Source: Casuarina equisetifolia
Lineage: Eukaryota; Streptophyta; Magnoliopsida; Fagales; Casuarinaceae
Length of the DNA: 64,000 nt
Assembly (NCBI GenBank): GCA_028551475.1
Contig: CM052361.1
Coordinates: forward strand, 1,991,501-2,055,500
Direction of reading: 5' to 3'
Below the pieces are notes generated by a model. It did not search any database and had not been told where the DNA came from. It saw only the letters and a program-made list of their open reading frames with translations. Positions 45,968 to 57,999 of the stretch are shown here, in pieces; position 1 is the stretch's first letter, and the number at the start of each line of letters is the position of its first letter. Made by a program: the position numbers and the translations under genes.

Positions 45968-48900
45968 TCACCTGCATAGACACAAAGAAAAGTTAATAGA
46001 AAAAAAACAAGATCCTTCTCTCTCTATCGCTAAACATTAACCATTGTACCAACATAATAGTTTGTGTCAATGTATATCATATTGTTTATATTTTGGTTCG
46101 ATATATTTTTCTCTTTTGATATGGTACTTAAGGAAAAATGGCAGTGCCAATTAGTCTACGGACGAAAGCTAAAAACAATGAAGTAAAAAGGAACAGAAAC
46201 GGTACCCAAGACGGAGGATCTTCTGGTCAGGAGGCTGTGAATAGGGCGTGCCACCCTCCAACATGACTGGACTGAAGAAATTTCGTGATAATGCTTGGAT
46301 TGCATTGAACTCTGATCCAGAAATGTTCATGTTGAGTCGCTGAAGCCTTTCAATTTCTGCTATCTGAAGCGTGGAAGGAGAATTTGCAATAATAGGAAAT
46401 AGATTAGAAATGTTTTTGCATGAATGTGGTCTATGTGGCAGTACTAGGAAAGTTTGCACGATATACCTTTGTTCGAAGACAAACATTTTCGTTCTCTAGT
46501 TCAATCTCCTATAGAAAATGTTAGGACATTAGCTTTCATAATGACATTTCAATCTCCTATGTGTGTGTTTTTGTGTGTGTGAAGTAAAGAAACCATTTTA
46601 AAAAAAAAAAAAAAAACCTTTTAGTTTGGTAGACGGGGACTAGGGTGTTTTGGACACTAACATTTAAGTGAAGAGCTCCTGGTAGCTCCAACTTAGTTAC
46701 TAAACATGGGATGTGAAATGAAGACACCTCCTTAATAATAGCAAGTTAAGTCATATTTCTACTTTTTGCATTATCTTAGAAGACATATAAGAAGTAAATC
46801 ATATGTGATGCATGACCAAACTAATCTTTTAGTCTCATGAAAAAAAAAAAAAAGAATTCGTAGGCATGAAATTGAAGTTGAAAAGGCACTTAAAATATTA
46901 ACAAATAATAGTCGATAAAGAACTATTAACCTACACTATTTGAAATTCGTAAAGTTACAGCAATACCAACTTTCCTATAAAAAAAAAAAATCCAAACAAA
47001 AAGAGTATCATCACTTTTTTCCCTATAATATTTGCTCTCTCCACTCGCCTTTCTTATCTACCACTATTTCCAGAAGTCTTCTCTAGAAAGCCAAATCTTG
47101 TGTCTTTCCAAGCTTCCTTTGAAGGCCAAGCCTTCTTTATATATATATATATATTAGCATAGAAATGAATAGAGTGAGGAAAGTAGGGATTACCTTTTTC
47201 TGCAAGTACTCAATATCAGTCAGCAACATTTCATGCTGGTGAAGTGAACAAGTAAAAGAATCAGATAGCATAACAAGAGAGGTAAATCAAAATCAAGAAA
47301 CCTAGCCTAAGAAGAAGGAAGCCATTCTATAGTGGGTTTCAAACTCTCAGTTTTGGGTAGAATACAAACATGTTCTATGAAAACTTGAGCAGGCCATATG
47401 CAAACGTACTTGCATTTTAAGTTTTGTGTGTGTGTGTGTTTTATTTTAGTTTGTTGGGTCTTTGGAAGAAGAGAGGTGTTAAACTCAAGATCTAGGTCCT
47501 GACCAACCAATAGTCAATTAGTAGGTTACTAGTTTACTTGACCAAATTTTACGTGTTTACATAAGAAAAATTAGGATTAGGTTGTTGCTACCTCCACCAT
47601 ATGCTAAAAATGATCAAGGTCCTGTAGCAAGTTCTACTCTTCTAATTTGACACTGCTTTTTGGAGCTATAGCTATGGTAATAAAAGCTCCTTGTTTAATT
47701 ATTTTATCAACAAAACATCTCGATTTAAAGAAGTGCTCTATATCTCTCCACTGCATCCGAAGGGACTAATCAGGATTATTATTCAAATTTTTATCATTAG
47801 CTGCAATTAGTAAGAAACCAATATGGGATTCCATGTTCATGCAACACCTTTCCAATTGCTCATTAAATATAAGCGTATATATCTATTTCTTACCTTCTTC
47901 GACCTGATTCTGGAAATGCCTCGTTCAAGCCTGTTCTCCAGTTGCTTGAGATCCTTGATACTCAGAGAATTCAGGGCCTCACCCATTAAATGCCTACAAG
48001 CAAAGAAGAAAAGTAGAATGAGCTCCCACAGGGCCTCAACAATAAATCACTGAACTGTACTACCTTAGTACATCATCCTGTTATCAAAGGCTACTTAAGC
48101 GATGCAAACGTGAAAATAAGCATATTTATTGGAGTGATTTACTTTAGTCTGAGATGTTTCCCTTGTGGTGAAAGCAAACCTGTGGTTTGTAACCTATACA
48201 TTGATAAAATACTAACGCACTTATATGTACATAAGTATCATCACCTAAGAGGTTTTATTGATGCTTAACTATTCACTGACAATTAGTCTTCATCTATTTC
48301 ACGGCAAGACCATGATTCATAAGTGAGAAAGAGAGAGCAACTTATGGGGACAACTTTGATTGATTGACATCCATATTATCAGTAGGTGTAGGTCAGATAA
48401 CGTCCAAACCAAAACATGTTCAAGTGGAAGAGTCAAATCACTTTATACTATAATATAAAGTAGGACAACCACTTTATATTATAGCACTTAGCTTTTCTAT
48501 TGATGTTTAAAATAATGTTAACACATATTAGCTTAGTTGTAATTAATGTGGCTTGGAATTAACAAGGTCTTAGGTTCGACACCTCCCAATACTTTTATAT
48601 ATATATTTTTCAATAAGAAGATGTAATAGTCTTGGGAAGTATCGAACTTAAGACCTCGTTATTTCAAAGCTTCATTAGATCCAAATAAACTAATACATGT
48701 TAACTTAAAAAAAATATAATAAAATATCTCTTTAATAATTCTTTTGCCATTTGCATGAAACAAGGAATTATGAAGTCACCTGTTAGAATTCTGCAGCATT
48801 TGTATCTGTTGCCGCAGCTTTGCTGATTCTGCTTGATAATACTACATTCATTGAGAAGCAAAATTTTGTTAGCGAGCATTTGTTCCCTTCTAAACTTTAT

Positions 48901-51900
48901 ATTACAGATGTTAAACAAGGAGATGAAGAAGTACAGCCGGCAAAGCAACCTGTCAAAAACCGTTCACTTAGTTCTATCTGAGGTGCAATTTAAATTTAGT
49001 GATAATTTAAAAAACGATAGCTAAAAGCCTCTGAAAAGCAGATAATTATTATATGTAAGTCAAAAATACACTTTTCTCTTACTAATTAATTTTAATGAAG
49101 AAATAAGCTCTTTAAAAGAAAAGGCCTCCAACGAAAGAGAGACAAGTAAGGACGAAACAATATATAGAAGTAGCTTACCTGAGCATTTATTTCTGTAATA
49201 GAGCTTGTACCTGAACCGTCCGAGCTTGCCTTCTTATACCTCTCTATAGTAGCTTTTATGCTGCATTCCAGAAGCAAAATGTTAAGCCACAAACCGCAAC
49301 TTGTTAGATGCACCTAAAAGGATACGAGGATTGGAAGTTCATAAAATGTTAAGTTCTTGCTAAAGTGTTAGAGAGAGATGCTTGGAAGCTAAGCATGTAT
49401 ACTTAGCCTATCTTTTTATGTTTTCTTATCAAAGACGAATTACTCATATGGAAGCAGATATTTACTATCATGGCACGTAAGTCCTTGAACTTTATTCACC
49501 AAAGATTGCTGAGAAAGTTTACCAGAATGCTGTGAAGCTCGTAATCTTTTTTTTAAAAAAAAAAAAATCTATAATGCAAATTGATGTAGAGCTTAAAGTT
49601 GCAGCCACATCACTGTCCCATGGATGAGGTGACCAAGTTAGACGACAAGAGTTATTGGACTTGCAGAGAAAGGCTTGCATTTGTTTCTATAGATTTATGA
49701 TTTTATTTGTGATAGAAATGGAAGTTGTGGTTAATAGTCTACTAGTCCAGTGATTAGCTACTATTGTCTAAGACCTATTTCATGGTTCAACACCTAATAT
49801 CCCAAACTCTCTTTATCTAATAGAAAAAAGAAAGAAAAGAAGTTGTGAAGAGTTATACTTGTATAGGGTCAGAAACATAGTGGAAACTAGTGTTATTTAG
49901 TTTAATAATTGCCTCAAGAAGGTGTGAGAGAGTGGAAGATGAAATGGTAAATAAATAAATAATTATTGAGACGTTGGAAAAATGATGGATCAAGAACTTT
50001 AATGACAGGTTAAGCAACTTATGAGGTGGAGATCAGCCTCTAGAACCTTATATAACGTGATAAATCAAAGCTATAGGCCTTCTAAAGATGAGTTCATTAG
50101 TGTTACTTATTAAAAACCACTAGTAGGGAGGTTCTATGTTGACAATAACTTAAAGATCAACTTATTAATTAGAATCTTATGGTAATCTTCTACTTGCTTT
50201 TTCTTGACTAACTGAGTGTCATCTAAAACATTTTTTACAAGTATAAGTTAGAAAATTAACATGTGAAGTTAGCGGAACAAGGTACTAGGGCTATGGTTGG
50301 GCATTGTTAAAAAAAGGTCAATATTTGAAAATAGGAGGAACACTTAAAAGATGAAATGCGGTATGAAATTGACTTTTTTTTTTTGGCTGGGGGTTATGAA
50401 GTCCTAGATTTGAGACATGGCTAGTCAATTCCACACCACATCAACGAGCTAGTGGCCTACTGGCAGGCAACTAGCCACCTAAAACCTAAGTCCTAGATTT
50501 AAGACTTTATAACCTCCAAAACATAGGGTAAGTAAATAAGGGTTTGGAGGTTACGAAGTCTCAAATCTAGGACTTAGGTTTTAGGTGGCTAGTTGCCTGC
50601 CACTAGGCCACTAGCTGGTTGATGTGGTGTGGAGTTGACTAGCCATGCCAAAACATATCTTCTCTTAATTTGTTTGCATAATAATCACCTTATTTTGGGT
50701 ACTTAGGTGAAAATAAACCTTGTTAAACACAAGATTTTAGAAGCTAAGCTAACTACAGAGACTGTTTATATTTTTCGTGGAAGTTTATGAGCCTAAAAAC
50801 CTTAGTCTAAGAAAAATAAAATAAAACAACAAAGTTTGTTGGTGGCACTTACATATGCTACCTTCTCAATTGAGAGTATTTAACATTGCTTCTACATTTG
50901 GATCTTAAGTTAGAATGCATAAGATTTTTGGTTTAGCCAACGGTTTTCTCATATTGAAGATCCAAGATTTGCTATGCAGAAGACCTCGTAGAATGCATAA
51001 GTAGTACTCAAAAAGGAATACCTCACGAAATGCAATGAGGAAATTATGAACATTTCGTGTCAGACTTTACAGAAAATTTGACACCTTTTACTGGAAGTAT
51101 AATCTCCTATGTAGATCTAGAAATTGGAAAGAATATAATGTTTGCAGCAATTTGTAAGCTTCATTATATGACACTAGTTTTGAGTAAAAACTAGAATTAA
51201 AATTTATTTGGTTTTTCACCTTCTCTTCATAATAGGTGTTTGGATGAGTTGCAAATTTATCTAGAAATGTGATCGAGAGTTATGATCCTTTCTATTTTTT
51301 GGGTGGTTTTTGGCTGTACTAAGTAAGACTTGACACTTTTACCATCCTTTTCATGATAATTTAGGATTGTTTTGAACCGAAGCACTGTAGTAGTCTTGGC
51401 TTTATGACTAAATTGTTATATTCATGAAAAAGAAAACCAAAACACTATGAAGTAATTAACAATGGAAGATTAAAGGATATAGAGCTATTATAGGTAAGCC
51501 TTACGTGCTTTGGAGATAGACGAGATTCTAAAAGATAAAAGATAAACATAAACCAAGGACATGAACCATGTCAAAAAAAGTTTTTCTTTATTCTAATCCG
51601 TTCTCCAAAAAAGTGAGCCAAATGGAGTCAACAAAGGTAACAAAAGAGAAGATGCTCCATATCCTAGACAGAAAGCCTACAAAAGGTGTAGTTATCAACT
51701 TTGTGTCATGAGCCGCTAGTTAGATGATCATTGCATGATAGGCAAACAGTTTTTTATTTCAATAGATTTTCTGGCGAGTCAATTCCAATCCTTAAGAACA
51801 AATGCTTTGTCCAAGACCTATAAAAAAATTGGAGTACCATTGCCTACTAAATATTGAAGTTCACACTAATAGTAGACTTTAACTTCAGGGTCTTGTTCCA

Positions 51901-54900
51901 ACCCAACATTAAATCATCTCATGCTTTTTAAGATCCCTGAAACTCACGTTTCTTTGAGTATGGACTCGATAAAGTCACATTTAATGATTATATAATAATT
52001 ATATATATGCTCAAGATTTTATGTTATTTTATTGTTGACATTTTTAACATTCAACGAAAAATACAGTGAAATATGAAGCTCATTAGGCTTTCGTCTTTCC
52101 ACTCATATAATCTAGAAAGTTATATAAGAACAACCTTCTAAGGATGGAAGACCAAAGTAACTTGGAATAAGGTTTATCTCCCTAAGTAGGATGATGAACT
52201 TTGAATTAAAAACTCGAAAATAAAAAGGAATCAAGCTACCATACAAATATATCTTGTACATTTCTTTCAATGAAGATCACTCTATTTGGCCTAATTGCAT
52301 AACAACCAATGTGATTAGTTAAAGAGTCTTTTAGGAGTTGCAGGGAACTAGAGATTTTTTATGGACTTGGAGTGTGCCGTCAAGTCTTAAGGGCTAACAA
52401 TGGTGGAATTAGAGCAGAAGGAGGGGAAGTCTTATGCTCGAGTCTTCTAATAGTATTGCTTTTTCTAAGATGGAGTGGCTATAAGGTTCTCTAGTTTAAT
52501 CAAAGATCCCCTTGCATGCGATCATGACCTAAGTCTTGGATTCGATGCCTCATATTTTTAAATTTCCTTTACCTAAAGAAGGGAGAGGCCCCAGAAACCT
52601 CAAGGTGGGTGGGTGTTGGGTAGTCGTGTAAACAATTCAATGCATTGTTTGGGAAATCTTTAATGATTTGGTTAATATTTGACATTTTTTTTACAGTGCG
52701 ATCAAAAGGCAACTCATAGTTGTTAGATGTTAATGTAAGGATTAGCATGGCTACCGGTCCCTTACAACTTAGGTCATGGTTCAGCACTCCTTAAAATTTA
52801 AACCACTTTTACTTAACCAAAGAAAAAAAAAAAAAAAAAGGACTTGCATGGTTGTTTATCTTTTGTTCAAATCAATTCTTATCAATCAAAGAACCAAAAA
52901 AATTCAACCCAAAGGGATGCTGTTCATGGCCGCCGGTGGAACATTCCGGCGTCAGTTGCAGGCGGAGCTAGCCCAAACGATGTGACCTTATGATTAACAG
53001 AAAACAACTTAGCAGGAATCAGGTCAGTCTACCGCCTGACGTTTCGTGGAGGAAGAGTAGATGCACGTTCTATTATCATGCAATCACAGGGAACATAAAA
53101 ATTTTGACCGTCCTTTCATGCTTTGATCTTTTACACTTAACAGTAGTGAAGGTAAAAGGACCGAACACTCTTTAAGGTCCTCAGCTTTCATGGATGAGGC
53201 AAAACAAAAAAAAGATACATGTTGCATTCTTTTGAAACTAGGATAAATAAAGGATGTCGAAAGAATCTCAGATCCTGGAGGAAAGAATCGGAAAGGGACA
53301 GGATCATCAGAAGCAACCTTTTCTGTATTCTAAGCCAATTGACTAGAGATTCTCGTACAATGTAACACCAAAATGGAAAGTGAAAGAGGGAGAAAAACAG
53401 GCAACACGAACTGGGTTGCAGACTACTACACAGTACGTCATATAGCTCAGAAAAGACGAGGGGAAAAACTATTCACTACATGCCATATATGGCAGAAGAG
53501 AGCTTTTAAAGCTCACTACCTTCGTTTGTTTCTTTTCCTCTACAACTAGTATTCGTTCTTTTGTTCTGAAATCTCTAAACACCTAATCATCTTGTATTGA
53601 TGTATTTTATACATAAACTTTTGCTTAGCCCAAAAAAGAAAAAAGAAAAACTAACCAGGAAACCCTTAGAATCTCCAAGTTTAATCACTTTAATCGGGAT
53701 TAACACAAGTTGAAGCAAAATGAATAATCTACTGATGAGAACTGGGGACACCCACTTATGAGTGTCCCGATGGCGATTTGATGATCAGAAACAAGTGATT
53801 TGATGTGCAGAAGAGACTCAGTGCCCCAGAAAGTCAGAAACCAAAGGAAGATATCACGTTGAAAAGTAGTGGTAAATCCCCTCGTGCGTGCCTCCACGCA
53901 CAAAGTTGAAAAGTAAAAACCTCAAAACTTAAAGCTTCAGATGGGAAAAGAAAGAGTGGAAAAATCGCTGAATACCCAACAAAGGGATGAATTTCATGGT
54001 ATTGGCTGTGGGTCAGATGTAAGAAAAAAGATGGGCAGATCTGAAAGCTTAGAGTGGAAGTAAAAGACCAGAAAGATCGAGGTTTGCAAACAAAGGACGA
54101 GGAAAGGGAACTTCTACAGATCACCCTTTTCCTACGCTGCGCTAGATTCTCTTAGATTACAAGTCATAAGTGAAATCAGAGAAGTGAAGAGGACGGTGAG
54201 AAAGGATTTGTTTTTTATCGTTCCTGGTGGTTAACCAAGCCATTTTGGTGCAGAAACTGCTGGTAGAGCTGCATCAGGTAACTTTTTGTTGCCTTTTTTG
54301 CTTGCAGCGCAGTCCAAAATATCAGACCACTGGGAGTATGTATGTGCAGACTGCTTCTAGAGATCTCCAACTTTTACTACTGAAACTTGGCCTTTGTTTA
54401 GCTTATTTTATAAGATATAAGAATTCAAAATTCAATCCAAAAATTAGCTTATAAACTATAAAAAATATATCTATATTTAAACATGGTTTAAAGTATATAT
54501 GAATTCTGATATCATGTAAGAAATTCAAATTCAACCAAAAACTAATTATGTGTTGGAAGAGAACAAGTCTATATTTAAATAATACACAAGTATCTTATCT
54601 TCTTAGCATGGGATTTTTTAGATAGTAGACTTTCAATGATATGACCATGATAAATATGATGAAAGGGAACTATAAAGAAACAATTCAAGGTCTAATAATG
54701 AAACCTACAAATATCTTACCATCCACAGCAGTCCAAAAGAAGTCTAGACAAGAATCATGAGGTCTCGCTACAGCAAAACTAGTGCTTGGGAGTAAAAGGA
54801 TTGAAGAAAAGAAAAGACAAAAAGGATCTCACTATTCTTAACCTGGCCCTTGAAGAATGGAAAAAGAGATCCAAGATATTGAGAGAGGGGGAAGGGAGAG

Positions 54901-56077
54901 GACAGGACTGCCTTGACGACAATGTAAAGGACCCCACCACATTAAACCTGTTTTACTAAACTGTTGATTCCAAGATGTTATTGTTCTTGATCATATGTAA
55001 TCTGAATCTGTTTCTTCAGAGAAAGTAAATTTCGACAAATACTGTCAAACAAATACGATTTCTTTAGCATTGCTTCCATCATGACTCCCTATTCACCCTT
55101 TTCCCCTTCATCTGTTTTTCCTTTTTCTTCTTTTATATCTTGAAATTTAACATACTTTTTTCCTAATGATGACTCCAAGCCATTAGGGTTCATTAGCCAG
55201 TTTTATTACATTCCAGGATTAGGGTTCAGTTGGACCAGCGTGAAGAGAGAGAGAGAGAGTGAGAGAGAGGAGGGGAAGGGAGCGGGGGAAAGTACAAAAT
55301 AAATAAATAAGTAGAGAAAGAAAAAAGACAAGAAGAAGAAAAGAATAAAATCATCAATGGCAAGTAATTCTGAAGGCACTGACAGATCAAGCTATCACAC
55401 AGAGATCTCAGCACCTTCCTCCATATCCATACAGTCAAACAAAATCTTGAACAACTATTTACTACACAGACTATCATAAAAAAAAAAAAAAGCAACAAAA
55501 AAAGAAATCCAGGATATTGTTCCAAAGAGACCTTTCTCCTATGTATGCTCACACAAAGCATTGACATTATAAAAGGTTCAACATTTTAAATCAAAGACAA
55601 ACATGGCAGCAAAAACTTTCTACGAGCTACAGAAATCCAGGACGTGCTTAGGAGTCTACTTATGGTATGCTTTCCTGTCGGACTTGTGAAGGAAAAGGAC
55701 ACATCAATGGCGGATTACACTGTAATTATCTATTATCTAAGTAAGATCTAAACAGTCCATGTCTCATCTCCGTCAGAAAAACCAAAATTAACTGACAGTT
55801 ATCGTAAGTACATTTATGAACAAACGACTAGGAAATCTGGTTCAGAGAAATATGACAAGAAATGATGAAAAGACGAAAGATGGATGGGAATTTACTTGTT
55901 GTTTGAGTACTCATAAAGACGTCCTCGACTGGAAAAGACGATAAGTGCGACTTCTGCATCGCAGAGGATTGACAATTCATAAGCCTTCTTCAATAGTCCA
56001 TTCCTTCGCTTGCAGAAGGTGACTTGACGATTGGTAGTGTTCTCGATCCTCTTGATCTCGATCTTTCCCCTTCCCAT
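45968..56077 (-). CDS. AGL11: AGL11/SEEDSTICK-type MADS-box transcription factor (class D), 223 aa, eight coding exons
   Basis: This is a type II MIKC MADS-domain factor of the AGAMOUS clade, AGL11/STK lineage, which in plants specifies ovule and seed-coat identity. Exons on the minus strand: 56077-55896, 49260-49179, 48841-48780, 47993-47894, 47235-47194, 46508-46467, 46363-46206, 45971-45968; total 672 bp. The ATG at 56077 starts [18 protein letters not shown]; an upstream in-frame GTG is not a start, because an AG acceptor sits at 56099-56098. MADS domain 1-60, I region to about 85, K domain through the [31 protein letters not shown] and [14 protein letters not shown] parts, then C region [13 protein letters not shown] and a terminal ILRLG, the AGL11 hallmark (ILHLG in STK). 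The stop codon is made in the last exon (G then TGA), so splicing of the final intron is needed for a normal end. Intron 1 is 6.6 kb and holds several repeats. AGAMOUS and SHATTERPROOF paralogues are less likely given the C-terminus. Confidence 0.93.
46567..46613. repeat. GT microsatellite and A run in an intron of the AGL11-like gene
   Basis: A GTGTGTTTTTGTGTGTGTG run is followed by an A run of about 18. This is simple-sequence DNA between exons 5 and 6. Confidence 0.6.
47455..47540 (-). repeat. SINE-like relic in an intron of the AGL11-like gene
   Basis: On the minus strand, GATCTTGAGTTTAACACC (B-box-like) is preceded by GGTCAGGACCTA and followed by CTCTTCTTCCAAAGACCCAA. It matches the local SINE-like family by layout, though degenerate. 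Confidence 0.35.
48517..48704. repeat. Head-to-head inverted pair of SINE-like copies, intron 3 of the AGL11-like gene
   Basis: The left arm 48517-48592 reads GTTAACACATATTAGCTTAG and later GGTCTTAGGTTCGACACCTC. The reverse complement of 48629-48704 reads GTTAACATGTATTAGTTTAT and later GGTCTTAAGTTCGATACTTC. Arms are about 75 bp with a spacer of about 36 bp. The left arm has a tRNA-like A box (TAGCTTAGTTG) and a perfect B box (GGTTCGACACC). RNA from the intron could fold into a hairpin. Confidence 0.75.
49741..49840 (+). repeat. SINE-like relic in intron 1 of the AGL11-like gene
   Basis: GATTAGCTACTATTGTC is followed by CTATTTCATGGTTCAACACC (B box GGTTCAACACC at 49784-49794) and a purine/A-rich tail. 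The layout matches the other copies here. Confidence 0.5.
50374..50650. repeat. Near-perfect large inverted repeat in intron 1 of the AGL11-like gene
   Basis: The arms 50415-50520 and 50541-50648 are near-perfect reverse complements (for example CTAGTCAATTCCACACCACA against TGTGGTGTGGAGTTGACTAG), about 106 bp each with a spacer of about 20 bp. A T run at 50374-50384 before the left arm is the poly(A) tail of that copy read on the other strand, so two element copies sit head to head. The arms differ at only a few positions, so the pair is fairly recent or kept alike by exchange. Confidence 0.9.
52465..52580 (+). repeat. SINE-like relic in intron 1 of the AGL11-like gene
   Basis: GAGTGGCTATAAGGTTCTC is followed by CTAAGTCTTGGATTCGATGCC (B-box-like) and TTTCCTTTACCTAAAGAAG, the same layout as the other SINE-like copies. 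Confidence 0.4.
52742..52841 (+). repeat. SINE-like element with poly(A) tail in intron 1 of the AGL11-like gene
   Basis: ATTAGCATGGCTACCGG is followed by TTAGGTCATGGTTCAGCACT (B-box-like), TTTTACTTAACCAAAG and an A run of about 17. Confidence 0.5.
53483..53492. promoter_or_regulatory. Perfect CArG box in intron 1 of the AGL11-like gene
   Basis: CCATATATGG fits the MADS-domain binding site CC(A/T)6GG exactly and is palindromic. AG-clade genes carry control elements in their large introns, so this is a candidate auto- or cross-regulatory site. Binding is inferred only. Confidence 0.5.
55243..55272. promoter_or_regulatory. GA-rich tract at the start of intron 1 of the AGL11-like gene
   Basis: GA repeats (GAGAGAGAGAGTGAGAGAGA) lie about 620 bp downstream of the MADS exon. 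GA-rich elements are bound by BASIC PENTACYSTEINE proteins in Arabidopsis STK. Function here is inferred. Confidence 0.4.
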
Positions 56078-56097
56078 CCCGGATCCTCGACGCAACT

Positions 56098-56477
56098 GCA
56101 CAGTCCGATACGTCCAAGCATCTTATGAAGTGAGATCATGAATCGTGTTTCTTTTACGAGGATGTTACACAAGAAAGTGTCCTCTTGCCATGTCTTGTTA
56201 AAAGATTCGTTTTGATTTCTATCAGATTTATGACAAAATGGAAAGGAAGATCATAACTTTCAGAAGTGAAAAGGAAAACAACTAGGCTGAAGAGGTCAAA
56301 TGGTGTGGAGAAAGAAGAAGGTTACATCTTTTGTCTTCATATGATGTTCTTGACAATTCAGCAAGGAATTCTCAAAACTCCACGGAGACCTCAACGCTTG
56401 CAAGTTTCGTTTGATGCCAGAAGTATGGGATTTATTGCTGACAACTAAGATTGAAAGAACCCCAACCAGAAGGGACG

Positions 56478-56524
<47 letters not shown>

Positions 56525-57147
56525 ACTGTTTAAACATGCAATACTGGAGCTAGAATTAAATTATGGGTGCATGACCGAGTTTTGACACCTACCATTTTTT
56601 TTCTGTCTAAGTTTGTGTATTTGCGTTCGTGGAGGGAAGAGGAGGAAAAGGCTGAGGTTTCACTAACCAAGCCCATCTCCATGGAAGACTCAAGACCAGC
56701 AAGTATAAAATCAACTCAGATCGCTCGAGGAGACTGAGACACAAGAGGAAAGTAAGGAAGAGAAATTCTTCAAATCAAACAAAGATTTCAGTCCTAAAAG
56801 CTGAGCCAGTGGCGTAGTTTCCAATTTAATCTTTGTCAAAGGACATTCCACTTCCCAAACAATGGAAAAGATAGAGAGGAAGCAGAGAGAACACAGAAAC
56901 GCGAAGTACACAGCTTGAACTCACACAAAATCATGACTTCTGTGAACCAAAAATGAAAGTAAAAATAAAAAAGGAAGAACAAATTGATAGAAGCGGGTCA
57001 GAAAAAGATTTTACTTTATACAAACAGATCTAAGAGGGGAAAAACTGTGTTTTACACATTAAACTGCACCCAGTTGTGATTCTTACGAAGCACCATTGCA
57101 GAAGAGATCAGAAAAGAAACATTTGCTTAAAGAAACAAGCCACCCAC
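56098..57147 (-). other. 5'UTR intron of the AGL11-like gene
   Basis: Donor GTGGGT at 57147 follows CCAAAGCCAG, and acceptor CTGTGCAG ends at 56098, 20 bp before the ATG. A leader intron upstream of the MADS exon is typical of this lineage. The intron holds the long AG tract at 56481-56522. Confidence 0.65.
56481..56522. promoter_or_regulatory. (AG)21 tract in the 5'UTR intron of the AGL11-like gene
   Basis: Twenty-one uninterrupted AG units lie about 400 bp upstream of the start codon. In Arabidopsis, BPC1 binds GA-rich elements in the STK upstream region and changes its DNA shape. The same kind of tract in the matching place suggests a similar role, but it could also be an ordinary microsatellite. 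Confidence 0.55.
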
Positions 57148-57240
57148 CTGGCTTTGGCACCCTCCGGCTACTTCAGCTTTCGGAAACTTTTCTAATCCCA
57201 CAGAAACCAAAGCTCGCAGCTTACTACCACTTCTCCTGCC

Positions 57241-57249
57241 TATTTATAG
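57241..57249 (-). promoter_or_regulatory. Probable TATA box of the AGL11-like gene
   Basis: On the minus strand the sequence is CTATAAATAGG, an excellent TATA box, about 100 bp upstream of the leader-intron donor. A start near 57215 would give a non-coding first exon of about 70 bp. A GA run lies just upstream (57289-57302). Confidence 0.65.
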
Positions 57250-57894
57250 CTCTTTCTTTCTTTGTCCATCTTTGAAAAGAGAGAACCAGAGAGAGAGAGA
57301 GAAGCAGAGTTCTTAAGGAAGAAAAGGACGTCGGGAGTGCTTGTTTCCCAAATGCCCATACAAGACGTCGTGGTTTTAGATAAGTGAAGAAGCTTTGCAG
57401 GTGCAATATGCACCCAATAGGGAAAGAGATTTTTATTCTGATTGATAATCTGTGGTTGAGGAGGTGACTATTCTGCCCATGAAGAGCATTTGATATTTCG
57501 AGAATGGCCTGAAAGTCGAGGGACAGAAATATCTTCAGCATTGCATTTTGACATACATTAGGGTTTGGTGCTGTCCACATATGTTTGCACTAGGGTCGGC
57601 AAATAAACACAACATGTCTAGAAAAAGGTCACTTGATCTCCTTATGTTTGTCAAATATTGGGTAGGTATTTGTTCATTCAGCTTGTGTTATTGTTGAAAC
57701 TCTAATAGAATTAGAATGTCTCACATTACTTATACTATATCATAAAATTCTCTATATATGAATATATTGTTATCTTTTTTCTTTTTATAAGTCAAACTTA
57801 AGAAAGAAATGAGTTTTTTGATAAATGGTATGACTTAAGAACTCCCTTGTGTCATGGTAAATGTTAGATAGATATCTTTCAATATATTAATGGA

Positions 57895-57999
57895 GTTCTA
57901 ATTGTGTAGCTCAATGGTTTGGCTTCTAGCCACCCTCGACCTATGTCTTGATTTTGACACCTAATACTCTGAAACCTCCTTCTACTTCTAACCAAAAAA
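57895..57999 (+). repeat. SINE-like element with poly(A) tail
   Basis: TGTAGCTCAATGGTTTGG is a good tRNA-type A box (about 57906). CTTGATTTTGACACC stands at the B-box position, then TCCTTCTACTTCTAACC and an A run. It shares the layout of the copy at 24595. Confidence 0.55.

Noticed and set aside
53700-54124. Two minus-strand open stretches inside intron 1 of the AGL11-like gene
   Set aside because: No recognisable domain, and the MADS exon joins exon 2 at 49260 perfectly in frame without them. Possibly transcribed, but not supported as coding.
56078-56101. In-frame N-terminal extension of the MADS protein from a GTG codon
   Set aside because: The extension crosses an AG acceptor, lacks an ATG and AGL11 proteins start at MGRGK.
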